A DNA stretch of 9,671 bases from Candidatus Parcubacteria bacterium (GTDB taxonomy: Bacteria; Patescibacteriota; Patescibacteriia; Patescibacteriales; UBA12075), in contig JAGLLI010000017.1 of assembly GCA_023140595.1 (NCBI GenBank), positions 1 to 9,671 on the forward strand. The letters run 5' to 3'. The notes under the pieces were generated by a model, which saw only the letters and a program-made list of their open reading frames with translations, did no database searches and had not been told where the DNA came from. Below, piece by piece: positions 1 to 5,500 of this stretch. The number at the start of each line of letters is the position of its first letter. Positions within the stretch are counted from its first letter, which is position 1. Both the position numbers and the translations under genes were made by a program.

Positions 1-19
1 ACGGTAGTATTCTGTATGA

Positions 20-1891
20 CCCGTTTTTGGAGCTGATGAAGGAGCTTATCCTTCTTGGGCTCGTGGTTATTGTCTTCCAGAAAATTTTCCAGGAAATTAT
101 TTAGATCCGGTTGCCTTCATCCAAGAACATTTACCCCCAGGCAAATTTTATCTCCACCAAATCATCAACGAAACATTTATCAGCGGAAAAAGTTTTTCAA
201 TTGATAATGAAACATATTTGGCGTTTGCTAAATATTCTGATGGAAGTACTCATAGTGCTGATTCTAGAATCTACAAATGGAACGGCGCGTTATTTGAAGA
301 ATTTCAATCAATTTTAACAAACGGAGCTCTTGATTGGGAAAGTTTTTCAATCAATGATGAGACATATTTAGCAGTAGCTAATAGCCACGATGAAATTTTT
401 AATACTGAATCCAGAATATATAAATGGGACGGCTCATCATTTGTTAACTCTCAATCAATTTTAACAAACGGAGCGTATGATTGGGAAAGTTTTTCAATTG
501 GTGCAGATACATATTTGGCAATAGCCAATCTTCACGAAGAAGGCGTTTACAACATTGATTCTAAAATTTACAAGTGGAGCGGTTCGTCGTTTGTTGAATT
601 TCAATCAATTCCAACAAACGGAGCTATTGATTGGGAAAGTTTTTCAATTGATGATGAAACATATCTGGCAGTGGCTAATTTCTATAATGGAGTTACTTTT
701 AATATTGATTCCAAAATTTACAGATGGAACGGATTAGAGTTTATTAAAATCCAAGACATTTTAACAAACGGAGTATATGACTTAGAAAGTTTTTCAATCA
801 ATAGTGAAACATATTTGGCAATAGCCAATCGCCGCAATGGAAATATCCATAGCACTGATTCCAAAATTTACAGATGGAACAATTCACTGTCGTTATTTGA
901 AGAAATCCAAGCCATTTTAACAAACGGAGCGTTTGCTTGGAAAAGTTTCTCAATCAATGATGAAACATATTTAGCAATGGCTAGCGGCTACGATAGAAAC
1001 GTTAAATCCATAATTTACAAATGGAACGGTTCGTCGTTTATTCAATTTCAAGCAGTTTCAATGGGTTTGCCATACGATTGGGAAAGCTGTGTAATAAATG
1101 ATAAAACCTATTTATTTTTATCAGGTCTATATAATGATTTGGAAATATATGTTTTTTCCAACCAGCCAACCCACCAAGAACAACTAATAATTCAGCCAGA
1201 AGAAGTAATAGAAATTAATTTTAACATTCCGGAAAATTGCGCTCAATCCACAGTATCCAAAATTATTGAGGGTAGTGATGTTGAAATGTCGCTTATAACT
1301 CCAAATGGAGATATTATTAGCAGAGGAACAATAGACCCAACGGATTTAAATATCAAATATACTTTAACAGACGGCAATATATTTGAGGCATATTATTTAA
1401 CAAATCCAAGCTCCGGAGATTGGACGGTTGTGCTGGAAGGAACAAATGTTCCAGACAGCGGAGAATTAACAGAATTAACAATAATAAATGATATAGCAGA
1501 AGAAAACGCAGACGCAACTCCTCCAGAAATAACCATTTCAGTAAGTCCTGATACGCTTTGGCCTCCGAATCATAAAATGATTTTGATTATGCCGACAATA
1601 ACGGTGTCGGATAACAGCGATCCTGATCCGATTGTTGAGTTAAAATCAATCACAATCAACGAAGGAGAAGAAACCAACACTTACGACGCAATCTATGATT
1701 TGAGCGTTGATGACGGCGACACTCCCGATGATATTGAGGTTGACGCGAACGGCAATATTCGCTTAAGAGCCGAAAGAACAGGAACAGGAAACGGCAGAGT
1801 TTACACAATTACATATACCGCGACTGACGCGTCTAGTAATACAGCTTCATCAAGCGCTACCGTAACGGTTCCGCATGATTGCGGAGAATGA
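20..1891 (+). CDS. EPTP/EAR seven-repeat beta-propeller surface protein, 5' end partial or frameshifted
   Basis: Probable extracellular binding or adhesion protein. Numbering from the TTG at 218, the frame holds six repeats of about 50 residues (core ESFSIND-ETYLAVAN, then SKIYKWNGSSF, then QSILTNG), and a further partial repeat starts before 218 (SFSIDNETYL), giving seven, the number that closes an EPTP/EAR seven-bladed propeller. Residues about 318-415 resemble a P/jelly-roll-like domain (LITPNGD, SGDWTVVLEG). Residues about 433-553 are an Ig-like domain with PPEITISVSP, LWPPNHKM, DGDTPDDIEV and a C-terminal TVTVPHD. The frame is open from 20 to 1891 but has no ATG/GTG; TTG 218 lies inside the first repeat, so it is not a credible start. 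TGA at 17 and TAG at 5 close this frame, while frame 3 upstream reads GSILYDP, suggesting one lost base near 20-23. No signal peptide is visible, as expected if the N-terminus is missing. Ligand unknown. Confidence 0.8.
   Translation, partial: PVFGADEGAYPSWARGYCLPENFPGNYLDPVAFIQEHLPPGKFYLHQIINETFISGKSFSIDNETYLAFAKYSDGSTHSADSRIYKWNGALFEEFQSILTNGALDWESFSINDETYLAVANSHDEIFNTESRIYKWDGSSFVNSQSILTNGAYDWESFSIGADTYLAIANLHEEGVYNIDSKIYKWSGSSFVEFQSIPTNGAIDWESFSIDDETYLAVANFYNGVTFNIDSKIYRWNGLEFIKIQDILTNGVYDLESFSINSETYLAIANRRNGNIHSTDSKIYRWNNSLSLFEEIQAILTNGAFAWKSFSINDETYLAMASGYDRNVKSIIYKWNGSSFIQFQAVSMGLPYDWESCVINDKTYLFLSGLYNDLEIYVFSNQPTHQEQLIIQPEEVIEINFNIPENCAQSTVSKIIEGSDVEMSLITPNGDIISRGTIDPTDLNIKYTLTDGNIFEAYYLTNPSSGDWTVVLEGTNVPDSGELTELTIINDIAEENADATPPEITISVSPDTLWPPNHKMILIMPTITVSDNSDPDPIVELKSITINEGEETNTYDAIYDLSVDDGDTPDDIEVDANGNIRLRAERTGTGNGRVYTITYTATDASSNTASSSATVTVPHDCGE
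190..1140 (+). repeat. Tandem coding repeats (EPTP units, about 147-156 bp period)
   Basis: The DNA repeats with the protein. The block encoding (D/A)(W/L)xS begins near 332, 479, 629, 779, 935 and 1076, with an incomplete first copy near 185. Spacings are 147, 150, 150, 156 and 141 bp. The middle copies are most alike (gattgggaaagttttt is shared by several), which suggests duplication or gene conversion within the array; the last copy is the most diverged. Confidence 0.85.
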
Positions 1892-1926
1892 AAAAAGAAA
1901 ATAAAATTACATAAATAAACAGAGTT

Positions 1927-1964
1927 ATCCCCTGTTCGTTTTCTAACGGACAGGGGATTTTTTT
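1927..1964 (+). terminator. Rho-independent terminator of the propeller gene
   Basis: A 12-bp stem (ATCCCCTGTTCG pairing with CGGACAGGGGAT, one G-T pair) with an 8-nt loop is followed directly by seven Ts. It lies 35 nt after the stop codon of the propeller gene. Confidence 0.9.
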
Positions 1965-1980
1965 AATATTTTTTATATAT

Positions 1981-2053
1981 AATTGTTCCAACTTCGTTAA
2001 GCAAGCCCCACAATAAAAATGTACGTACAATATGTACGTACATTTTTTATTCT
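1981..2053. repeat. GTACGTAC palindrome repeat, copy 1
   Basis: Two GTACGTAC octamers (2021-2028, 2034-2041) sit between an A-run and a T-run, so 2015-2048 can fold as one long hairpin on either strand. The flank gccccacaataaaaatg is shared with copy 3. The left arm (ttccaacttcgttaagcaag) matches the other copies only weakly. The repeat lies between the terminator at 1927 and the promoter of the next gene. Confidence 0.8.
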
Positions 2054-2141
2054 TATATTTTCAGCGTTTTTTATTGTTTATTAAACTATAGCCAAAGTAT
2101 AGGAATTTTATTAAAGTCTGTTATTTAGGTAAATTATTTGT

Positions 2142-2154
2142 TATAATGAAAATA
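2142..2154 (+). promoter_or_regulatory. -10 element of a probably leaderless promoter
   Basis: A consensus TATAAT at 2142-2147 is followed by only 6 nt before the ATG at 2154. Transcription would therefore start at or next to the start codon. No good -35 is visible and there is no Shine-Dalgarno sequence. The same geometry recurs at 5489-5501. Confidence 0.55.
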
Positions 2155-3077
2155 TGGAAGATGAAACAAAGAAAGAAAAAAATTTAAACAAGCCCAAAGC
2201 AAAAGAATATAAATATCTTTTAATTGGTTTTTCTTTTGTGCTCACATTTTTATTAGTTGCGGCTGGTTATTTTTTAAGAGGAAGCATTGATTTAAAAATG
2301 GAAATAAATCGTTTGACAAATGAAATATCCAAGCACGAAGAAGAAAGAATAGTCATAAAAAACGAGAGAAGCGAGGCCAAAAATGAAGCTAATTCGCTTA
2401 AAGGGCAGATTGAAGAACTGGAGAGAAAAGCAAAAACAGAAGAAAGACTGAGAAGGGCAAAAAGTGTTTATAAAAATGATAAATATAATTTTTTATTTTA
2501 TCATGTCAGTTATGTTTCTGAATCTGACTTAGCAATTTATATTCGCAATCAAAACAAAACAATGGAAGTTTTTAAGCCCGCTAAAGAGAAATATCAAGAC
2601 GGACAAGCCTGTGGAGATAATGAACGATGTATTGTCATTCAGGGCAATAAATATTTCAGAGAACCAGATAAAATTACTGTAATAGATAAAAAATATCAAA
2701 ATATTGAACAAGCCATATCTTCCCTGATAAAAGAAAAAGGATTTGACATAAATAATTGCCAGCTAAAAATTGAGGATTTTGAACATGGAAAGAGAGTATG
2801 GTTGAAATTGTCAGACGAAAAACAGGTAAGCGAAGAAGACATAAAAAAGTGGGAAGACGAAAATGGTCTAATGAACGGAGCCTATTCAACCAGAAATATA
2901 GTTAGTCAAGAAAAAACAAAGTTGCTATGTTCGGAATACGGACAGCCAGAAATGCCAGTAGGTAAATTTTTTATTTTTAATGAAGACAGAAAAGACGTTT
3001 TTCTTTTTTATGAATCCAGTGATGCAGAAAGGTGGAGTTTGATTTATTCTGATACGATTCAAATTTTAAACTTGTAA
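2154..3077 (+). CDS. Single-pass membrane protein with coiled coil, unknown function
   Basis: I do not recognise a family. The 307-aa protein has a lysine-rich cytoplasmic N-terminus (residues 1-20), a transmembrane helix at about 21-41 (YLLIGFSFVLTFLLVAAGYF) and a highly charged coiled coil at about 44-104. A mixed alpha/beta domain of about 200 residues follows and would lie outside the membrane. That domain has four cysteines (C153, C159, C202, C259), compatible with disulfides, and ends in beta-rich FLFYESS and LIYSDTIQIL. The positive-inside rule supports an N-in topology. The start is fixed by the TATAAT 6 nt upstream. It stands alone between two palindromic repeats with no partner gene. 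It may be a cell-envelope or surface protein; the function cannot be inferred. Confidence 0.8.
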   Translation: MEDETKKEKNLNKPKAKEYKYLLIGFSFVLTFLLVAAGYFLRGSIDLKMEINRLTNEISKHEEERIVIKNERSEAKNEANSLKGQIEELERKAKTEERLRRAKSVYKNDKYNFLFYHVSYVSESDLAIYIRNQNKTMEVFKPAKEKYQDGQACGDNERCIVIQGNKYFREPDKITVIDKKYQNIEQAISSLIKEKGFDINNCQLKIEDFEHGKRVWLKLSDEKQVSEEDIKKWEDENGLMNGAYSTRNIVSQEKTKLLCSEYGQPEMPVGKFFIFNEDRKDVFLFYESSDAERWSLIYSDTIQILNL

Positions 3078-3118
3078 AATAGTAATTTTACATTATATTT
3101 TTAAAGAATTTAGACTGG

Positions 3119-3217
3119 ATAATTTATGCCATTCGTATAATTTTTTTATAATCTGGTTCCATCCAAGCCCAATTTGACCCACAAATAAAAATGTACGTAC
3201 AAATGTACGTACATTTT
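3119..3217. repeat. GTACGTAC palindrome repeat, copy 2
   Basis: GTACGTAC occurs at 3193-3200 and 3205-3212, inside an A-run/T-run hairpin (3187-3217). The flank to the left (ataatttatgccattcg, then ggttccatccaagcccaa) aligns with copy 3 (atagtttatgtcattcc, then ggtcccaagtaagtccaa), so the repeat unit is about 100 bp and not just the palindrome. No other terminator follows the upstream gene, so the hairpin may serve as one. Confidence 0.8.
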
Positions 3218-3323
3218 GTTTTTAAAAATTTTAGTTAATTTTAGTTAAAGAAATTTTACAAAACAAATGTATCGCGTTAAACGAGAACTATGCGTAAAAG
3301 GAGAAAAAAGCGCAAAAAGATGA

Positions 3324-3329
3324 TATAAT
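3324..3329 (+). promoter_or_regulatory. -10 box upstream of the glycosyltransferase remnant
   Basis: A consensus TATAAT lies 33 nt before the ATG at 3363. No convincing -35 is seen. It is probably the surviving promoter of the now broken gene. Confidence 0.4.
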
Positions 3330-3362
3330 GAAATTGAAAGAATAAAATAATACTCTAAATTT

Positions 3363-3593
3363 ATGGCAAAAATTTTATACGGCGAATCCGGTGAAGGGTC
3401 GTGACGCTCTTCTCGGGCAAAAGAAGTAATTGAAAATTTAATTAAACAAGGACATCAAGTAAAAGTAGTTTCTTATGATAAGGGGTATAAGGGTTTGCGC
3501 CAATATTTTGACGTGGAGGAAATCGGCGGATTGCGTTTTAGCTTTAAAAATAACATGATGTCCAGAATGATGTGGACTAATACAAAAAATTGA
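3363..3593 (+). pseudogene. N-terminal remnant of an MJ1255/MurG-like glycosyltransferase
   Basis: The frame from ATG 3363 reads MAKILYGESGEGS, a TGA at codon 14 (3402-3404), then RSSRAKEVIENLIKQGHQVK, VVSYDKGY and FDVEEI-GLRFSF, ending at a second TGA (3591-3593). This matches the N-terminal Rossmann half of family-28-like glycosyltransferases, which have a conserved GEGxGHSSRA-type loop for nucleotide-sugar binding. The TGA replaces the glycine (GGA to TGA is one base) and the next residue is R where H is expected. Only about 76 codons remain of a family usually several hundred residues long; the C-terminal half is absent. It is a pseudogene by nonsense mutation and truncation. The alternative, UGA read as glycine (code 25), is not supported by the neighbouring genes. 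Confidence 0.75.
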
Positions 3594-3619
3594 CTTAAAT
3601 TGACTTAAAAATTGACTTA
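3590..3619 (+). repeat. Three TTGACTTA direct repeats
   Basis: TTGACTTA occurs at 3590-3597, 3600-3607 and 3612-3619, right where the glycosyltransferase remnant stops. The last copy (TTGACT at 3612) is a possible -35 for the 3671 gene, with a poor -10 (TAATAT at 3635-3640, 17-nt spacer). The copies could also be a repressor site. Confidence 0.5.
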
Positions 3620-3670
3620 TTATAAAAAATGTCTTAATATAAATATGATGAATAATTATATAAAAGCTAT

Positions 3671-4036
3671 ATGAATGAGCACGATTTAGTAATTGATTTT
3701 ATAAAAAATAGACTTAATGGAAGATTTGATATTTTAACAAATGCAGGTCAGTCTAAAAATTTTCACATAGGTGGTATTTTTCCTGATGTAATAGTTAGGG
3801 AGAAAGAAAGTAAAGAAATTCTTTTTGTAATGGAGGTTGAGACTGAAAGTAGTATTGCAACAAGTGTGGGACAGTGGAAAAATTATAAAATTTTACCCGG
3901 AACTTTTTACATAATAGTACCAGAAGAAAAAATCGGAGAAGTAAAAACCTTAGTAGCAGCAAGCGGTGTCAATGCAAAATTTGGTTATTATATAAAGAGT
4001 AAAAATAATGAAATAACTAGAGTTATATATGAGTAG
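3671..4036 (+). CDS. Small putative PD-(D/E)XK-like nuclease-fold protein
   Basis: A 121-aa protein of unknown family. The pattern is that of a restriction-endonuclease-like core: an N-terminal helix (residues 4-16), a strand with FPDVIV (P38, D39), a strand with LFVMEVETE (E55, E57), a glutamine-containing helix (Q68, W69) and a strand FYIIVP at 79-84. In a canonical PD-(D/E)XK site, the position of E57 would be lysine; glutamate there is known in some members such as BamHI, but activity is doubtful without comparison. The start at 3671 overlaps the stop of a nine-codon frame beginning at 3645 (MMNNYIKAI, ATGA overlap), which could couple translation. Its stop overlaps the start of the next gene by 8 nt, so the two form an operon. 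A role in DNA or RNA cleavage or defence is inference. Confidence 0.65.
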   Translation: MNEHDLVIDFIKNRLNGRFDILTNAGQSKNFHIGGIFPDVIVREKESKEILFVMEVETESSIATSVGQWKNYKILPGTFYIIVPEEKIGEVKTLVAASGVNAKFGYYIKSKNNEITRVIYE

Positions 4037-4550
4037 TCCAGTTATTCCCAATTTACCACAAGATTCTTCATGGTATGCTGATGTAAATTTTGTTGCACTG
4101 GTAGCTGGGGCATTTCTTGCCATTCTCGGTGGAGCTGTTGTGGAGTATGTAAAAATATATTTTGATAAAAGACAAGAATTAAAATGTATTAAAATTAGCC
4201 TAAATGATGAACTTGAAGAAATAATTGATATAATCAACAAATTGAATGAAATGTGGGAACAGAAAAAAATCGTACATAAAACATATATTAATGATTTGGA
4301 ATCCAATATGACCACATACGAACATCACCGCACGAGACTCTTTTTATTCACAGATTCGAAAATTAGGCGCTCAATTTCAAAATTTTACAAAGATTTAAAA
4401 AAGAATATAAATGATACAAAAAAAGAAGCAGGAACATTAGATGATTCAGCAGAATCAATCGCAGAACAAACTCAAATTAACACTAAATTTGCAGATTTGA
4501 AAACAAGAGCAATAGGAATAAATAAAAGTTTTGGTGAAGATGATTCTTAA
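4029..4550 (+). CDS. Small membrane-anchored helical protein, partner of the 3671 gene
   Basis: The 173-aa protein has one transmembrane helix at about residues 19-41 (NFVALVAGAFLAILGGAVVE) and then a long charged helical region (about 45-170) likely on the cytoplasmic side, since KIYFDKRQE follows the helix. No enzymatic motif is visible. It starts 8 nt inside the upstream gene (ATGAGTAG), a strong sign of translational coupling and of a shared job. The pair, a nuclease-like protein plus a membrane protein, resembles the architecture of small defence modules where one partner acts at the membrane; this is a guess from layout only. The C-terminal acidic tail (GEDDS) ends the protein. Two terminators follow. 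Confidence 0.7.
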   Translation: MSSPVIPNLPQDSSWYADVNFVALVAGAFLAILGGAVVEYVKIYFDKRQELKCIKISLNDELEEIIDIINKLNEMWEQKKIVHKTYINDLESNMTTYEHHRTRLFLFTDSKIRRSISKFYKDLKKNINDTKKEAGTLDDSAESIAEQTQINTKFADLKTRAIGINKSFGEDDS

Positions 4551-4577
4551 TATAATTCTGTAAAAACATTTTAAATA

Positions 4578-4607
4578 AAAGCTTTCTATAAAAGGAAGGT
4601 TTTTTTA
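4578..4607 (+). terminator. Weak rho-independent terminator after the membrane protein
   Basis: AGCTTTC pairs with GAAGGTT (two G-T pairs) around an 8-nt loop, followed by a run of Ts at 4600-4606. The stem is weak but the T-run and its place 30 nt after the stop codon fit. Confidence 0.55.
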
Positions 4608-4611
4608 TATT

Positions 4612-4654
4612 AAAAACAAAAATAACCACCGTTTAAGTGGTTGTTTTTGTTTTT
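4612..4654. terminator. Long bidirectional hairpin terminator
   Basis: An almost perfect 18-bp inverted repeat: AAAAACAAAAAT-AACCAC pairs with GTGGTT-GTTTTTGTTTTT across a 7-nt loop (4630-4636). The A-run and T-run at the two ends allow termination in both directions. Confidence 0.8.
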
Positions 4655-4682
4655 CTGTGTTGCTTTTGCCAAAACTAAAAAG

Positions 4683-4702
4683 TGTTGACGGTATGTTGAC
4701 GG
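4683..4702 (+). repeat. TGTTGACGG tandem direct repeat near the tRNA scar
   Basis: TGTTGACGG occurs at 4683-4691 and again at 4694-4702, an 11-bp period (one helical turn). Placed about 120 bp from the tRNA fragment, the two could be arm-type integrase sites of a mobile element, but no integrase gene is seen here. The rest of 4655-4820 shows no gene that I can support. Confidence 0.4.
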
Positions 4703-4820
4703 AAAGTGGTTAAAAATTGATGTCTTTGGGTGTTTGTAGAAATTTCTGATAATGCTTGTTTGTTTCTAGCGTTAGTTAATAATCCTTATTTTAGTGAATT
4801 TCTAAAAACACGTGATTGCG

Positions 4821-4842
4821 TTTCGAATCCTACTCGGCCCAC
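4821..4842 (+). other. 3' fragment of a tRNA gene, probable integration (att) scar
   Basis: The stretch TTCGAATCCTACTCGGCCCA has the T-loop (TTCGAAT), the 3' half of the T-stem (CCTAC), the 3' acceptor strand (TCGGCCC) and the discriminator A of a tRNA. The bases 5' of the T-loop (attgcgt) cannot pair with CCTAC and no GGGCCGA acceptor half occurs within the preceding 100 nt, so the rest of the tRNA is absent. A strong terminator follows at once, as after a true tRNA gene. This is what the distal end of an element integrated at a tRNA 3' end leaves. The element would then lie to the left. The tRNA identity cannot be told. CCA is not fully encoded. Confidence 0.6.
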
Positions 4843-4877
4843 AAAAAAGACTGCTCTGCAAAAGAGCAGTCTTTTAT
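4843..4877 (+). terminator. Terminator following the tRNA fragment
   Basis: AAGACTGCTCT pairs perfectly with AGAGCAGTCTT around a short loop (gcaaa region), then TTATTATT. It probably belonged to the tRNA transcript and now lies upstream of the cold-shock gene promoter. Confidence 0.85.
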
Positions 4878-4912
4878 TATTAGCTTAAAATATCGGTTTG
4901 TCAGGTTTGCTA

Positions 4913-4941
4913 TTGACATATATAAAATATTATGCTATTGT
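4913..4941 (+). promoter_or_regulatory. Promoter of the cold-shock gene (extended -10)
   Basis: A consensus TTGACA at 4913-4918 is spaced 17 nt from TATTGT at 4936-4941, which is preceded by TGC, i.e. an extended -10 (TGnTATTGT). Transcription would begin near 4948. Confidence 0.6.
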
Positions 4942-4947
4942 TATATA

Positions 4948-5058
4948 GTTAGTTAAAACTATCCGTTCCCAAATAGGGCAACGAGTATTAAAGACGTATG
5001 AATAAAGTCGAATTTTTACACTTTAGTATTACTTATTAAACTTTATATTTTATATTAA
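4948..5058 (+). promoter_or_regulatory. Long 5' leader of the cold-shock mRNA
   Basis: About 110 nt of untranslated leader precede the cold-shock gene, in contrast with the leaderless genes nearby. It contains a stem CGTTCCC/GGG-C-AACG (4964-4984, one bulged C) with loop AAATA, and then an AU-rich stretch up to the ATG with no Shine-Dalgarno. Known cspA-type leaders are long and change structure with temperature; the same role here is inference. Confidence 0.45.
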
Positions 5059-5253
5059 ATGCAAGGAACTATCAAAAAATTGACTGATAAAAACTTCGGT
5101 TTTATTGCTCAAGATGGCAGTGATGATTTATTTTTTCACGCTAATAACCTGGCTGGTGTTGATTTCATGGATCTAAGAGAAGGTGACAATGTTACTTTTG
5201 AGATCGAAAAGACTGAAAAAGGAAACGCAGCTGTAAACGTAGAAAAAGCGTAA
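5059..5253 (+). CDS. csp: Cold-shock domain protein (CspA family)
   Basis: A 64-aa single cold-shock domain, the usual family size. It binds single-stranded RNA or DNA in the cytoplasm and acts as an RNA chaperone. RNP1 is visible as KNFGFIAQ (residues 11-18) and RNP2 as DLFFHANNL (23-31). The start GTIKKLTDKNFGFI is a slightly diverged form of the usual GTVKWFNxxKGFGFI, lacking the tryptophan. It ends with the expected strand (TFEIEKTEKGNAAVNVEKA). It is monocistronic, between its own promoter with a long leader and a strong terminator. It lies just right of the tRNA scar, so it may be native chromosome rather than part of an inserted element. Confidence 0.95.
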   Translation: MQGTIKKLTDKNFGFIAQDGSDDLFFHANNLAGVDFMDLREGDNVTFEIEKTEKGNAAVNVEKA

Positions 5254-5266
5254 TTTTTTTTTACAT

Positions 5267-5297
5267 AAAAAACAGCCCTATCGTGGGGCTGTTTTTG
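5267..5297 (+). terminator. Terminator of the cold-shock gene
   Basis: AAAAACAGCCC pairs with GGGCTGTTTTT around a short loop, ending in a T-run. It starts 14 nt after the stop codon; flanking As make it possibly bidirectional. Confidence 0.85.
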
Positions 5298-5330
5298 TTT
5301 GTGTTAAAAGTAGTATGTTTTTTTATTAAT

Positions 5331-5440
5331 ATATAGTTTATGTCATTCCTCTAATTCTCGCGCAATTTGGTCCCAAGTAAGTCCAATACTGCCCCACAAT
5401 AAAAAATGTACGTACAAATGTACGTACATTTTTTATTCTT
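5331..5440. repeat. GTACGTAC palindrome repeat, copy 3
   Basis: GTACGTAC at 5408-5415 and 5420-5427 lies inside an A6/T6 hairpin (5401-5435). The left arm (atagtttatgtcattcc to gccccacaat) aligns with copy 2 over about 90 bp. On the minus strand, ATG at 5429 opens a 28-codon frame (start MYVHLYVHFLLWG, end TWDQIARELEE, stop TGA at 5345-5343) with a TATAAT upstream (5454-5449). Whether it is translated is unknown. Confidence 0.8.
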
Positions 5441-5466
5441 TAATTATTATTATATTTTTTATTAAT

Positions 5467-5494
5467 TGTTTTTTAATTTGATTTTTGATATAAT
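5467..5494 (+). promoter_or_regulatory. Promoter of the 55-aa/HEPN operon, probably leaderless
   Basis: TATAAT at 5489-5494 ends 6 nt before the ATG at 5501; TTGTTT at 5467-5472 is a partial -35 with a 16-nt spacer. The mRNA would begin at or beside the start codon. Confidence 0.5.
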
Positions 5495-5500
5495 ATTAAT

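Noticed and set aside
36..104. A 22-codon hydrophobic peptide beginning MKELILLGLVVIVFQ with GGAG just upstream
   Set aside because: It overlaps the protein-like frame 2 that runs into the propeller repeats, has only a 3-nt spacing to GGAG, and hits TAG after 22 codons; more likely a shadow.
3230..3260. Short ttttagttaa tandem duplication
   Set aside because: Two AT-rich copies only; no link to a gene or hairpin can be supported.
3402..3593. Genome-wide reassignment of UGA to glycine (code 25)
   Set aside because: All long conserved genes in the window (LexA-like, MazF, ComF, propeller) lack internal TGA and encode glycine with GGN; the affected frame is truncated anyway.
3950..4315. A 121-codon minus-strand frame across the overlap of the two small genes
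   Set aside because: It is low in complexity (serine/isoleucine rich), antisense to two genes with tight coupling, and lacks a promoter.
4760..4845. A complete tRNA gene ending at 4842
   Set aside because: No GGGCCGA acceptor 5' half, D-arm or anticodon arm can be placed, and the T-stem 5' side does not pair.
1981..5440. Integron attC sites or a CRISPR array for the GTACGTAC repeats
   Set aside because: The copies lack the attC core (GTTRRRY), are spaced by more than 1 kb, and have no spacer pattern, integrase or cas gene.
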